The notes below the pieces were generated by a model. That model did not search any database. It was given only the letters and a program-made list of their open reading frames with translations, and was not told the DNA's origin. The translations under genes and the position numbers were made by a program. Source: Globodera rostochiensis (Eukaryota; Nematoda; Chromadorea; Rhabditida; Heteroderidae). From it: a stretch of 42,729 nt of DNA. Where the stretch lies: the NCBI GenBank assembly GCA_018350325.1, contig JAEVLN010000044.1, positions 1 to 42,729 on the forward strand. Direction: 5' to 3'. Each line of letters starts with the position of its first letter. Position 1 is the stretch's first letter. Positions 42,287-42,729 of this stretch are shown here, piece after piece.

Positions 42287-42526
42287 TATATTTTATTGAC
42301 GATTATGTTTCGCTGATTCCTGCTTTTGCTCATGCAGAACTTTTGCGTGAATATTCAAAATGGTCTTAAGAAATTTACTAACTTTTTCTAAACTTTAGGC
42401 TACTCTGCTTTAGACCAGTTAACGTCGGCGACTTTGTTAGCACGTGGTTGCTCTCAGTATTCTGCCAATTTGTCGACCGAAACTTACAAATTTTTAAATT
42501 CATTTATTATGCTTTCATTATATTAA
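42287..42526 (+). CDS. Candidate two-exon 3' end of a gene
   Basis: Exon A (42287-42346) follows CTCTTTGTAG and reads YFIDDYVSLIPAFAHAELL; it ends in C with the donor GTGAAT. The 52-base intron ends CTAAACTTTAG, with a branch-point-like CTAAAC. Exon B (42399-42526) reads YSALDQLTSATLLARGCSQY, then SANLSTETYKFLNSF, ending at TAA. The phase (1) matches. A rival frame in exon B is open for 53 codons (RPVNVGDFVSTWLLSVFCQF) but does not join to exon A in phase. No family is recognised. Confidence 0.4.
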
Positions 42527-42729
42527 TATATAAGGCCATCTTTAACCAATTATTTAAATGATTATATCGGAGATAGNTGTTTTGATTTGTAAACAGTTAT
42601 CATGTATTAATATTAAGTATATTGTTTATAAATAAAACAATAATATTTGAACAAAATGTTTATGAAATATTTTCAAATGTTTGATTGTTAATTTGTTTAA
42701 TTTTATCAATATATCAAATGAATTTCATT
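42527..42729. other. AT-rich right edge
   Basis: No gene is seen. There is one N at 42577. Confidence 0.4.

Overview
The window is very A+T-rich (three quarters or more by eye) and looks like nuclear DNA of a small-genome eukaryote. The clear genes have introns of only 40-76 bases ending in TTTTCAG, TTTTAG or TTTTAAG, and AATAAA signals follow the stops. A nematode is the best guess, possibly an AT-rich tylenchid-like species, but no sequence settles it. N characters at 41141, 41298, 41486-41487 and 42577 show a draft assembly.

Three loci are well supported. At 11279-12174 (+) are four exons of a pogo/Tigger-type DDE transposase whose N-terminal third is missing. At 14935-15560 (-) is a two-exon gene for a predicted secreted protein of 194 residues. 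Fifty-nine bases after its stop begins a four-exon gene at 13326-14875 (-) for a helical 455-residue protein; joining its exons requires a GC-AG intron. The last two form a same-strand pair. A tRNA-like sequence with perfect A and B boxes but a broken anticodon arm lies at 15927-15998.

The rest is AT-rich DNA dotted with GC-richer islands of about 50-250 bases. Many islands are open in two or three frames and edged by splice-like sites, so they may be exons or exon remnants. The best are 434-565 (-), 16808-16885 (+), 26408-26481 (+), 29542-29651 (+), 31240-31560 (+, two exons), 35854-36057 (-), 36780-36911 (-), 40451-40717 (+) and 42287-42526 (+, two exons). At this composition about one codon in eleven is a stop, so frames of 50-60 codons arise by chance tens of times here; frames without raised GC are therefore given low confidence.

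Repeats are prominent: a 1190-base direct repeat (31812-33001 and 40851-42040), a 107-base tandem array (39850-40335) with a lone inverted copy (25731-25819), an identical 103-base GC-rich pair (7388-7490 and 8137-8239), minisatellites at 5641-5880 and 9437-9565, and GC-rich hairpins at 12331-12428, 15676-15790, 27341-27428 and 27672-27697. The + strand also alternates between A-rich and T-rich blocks.
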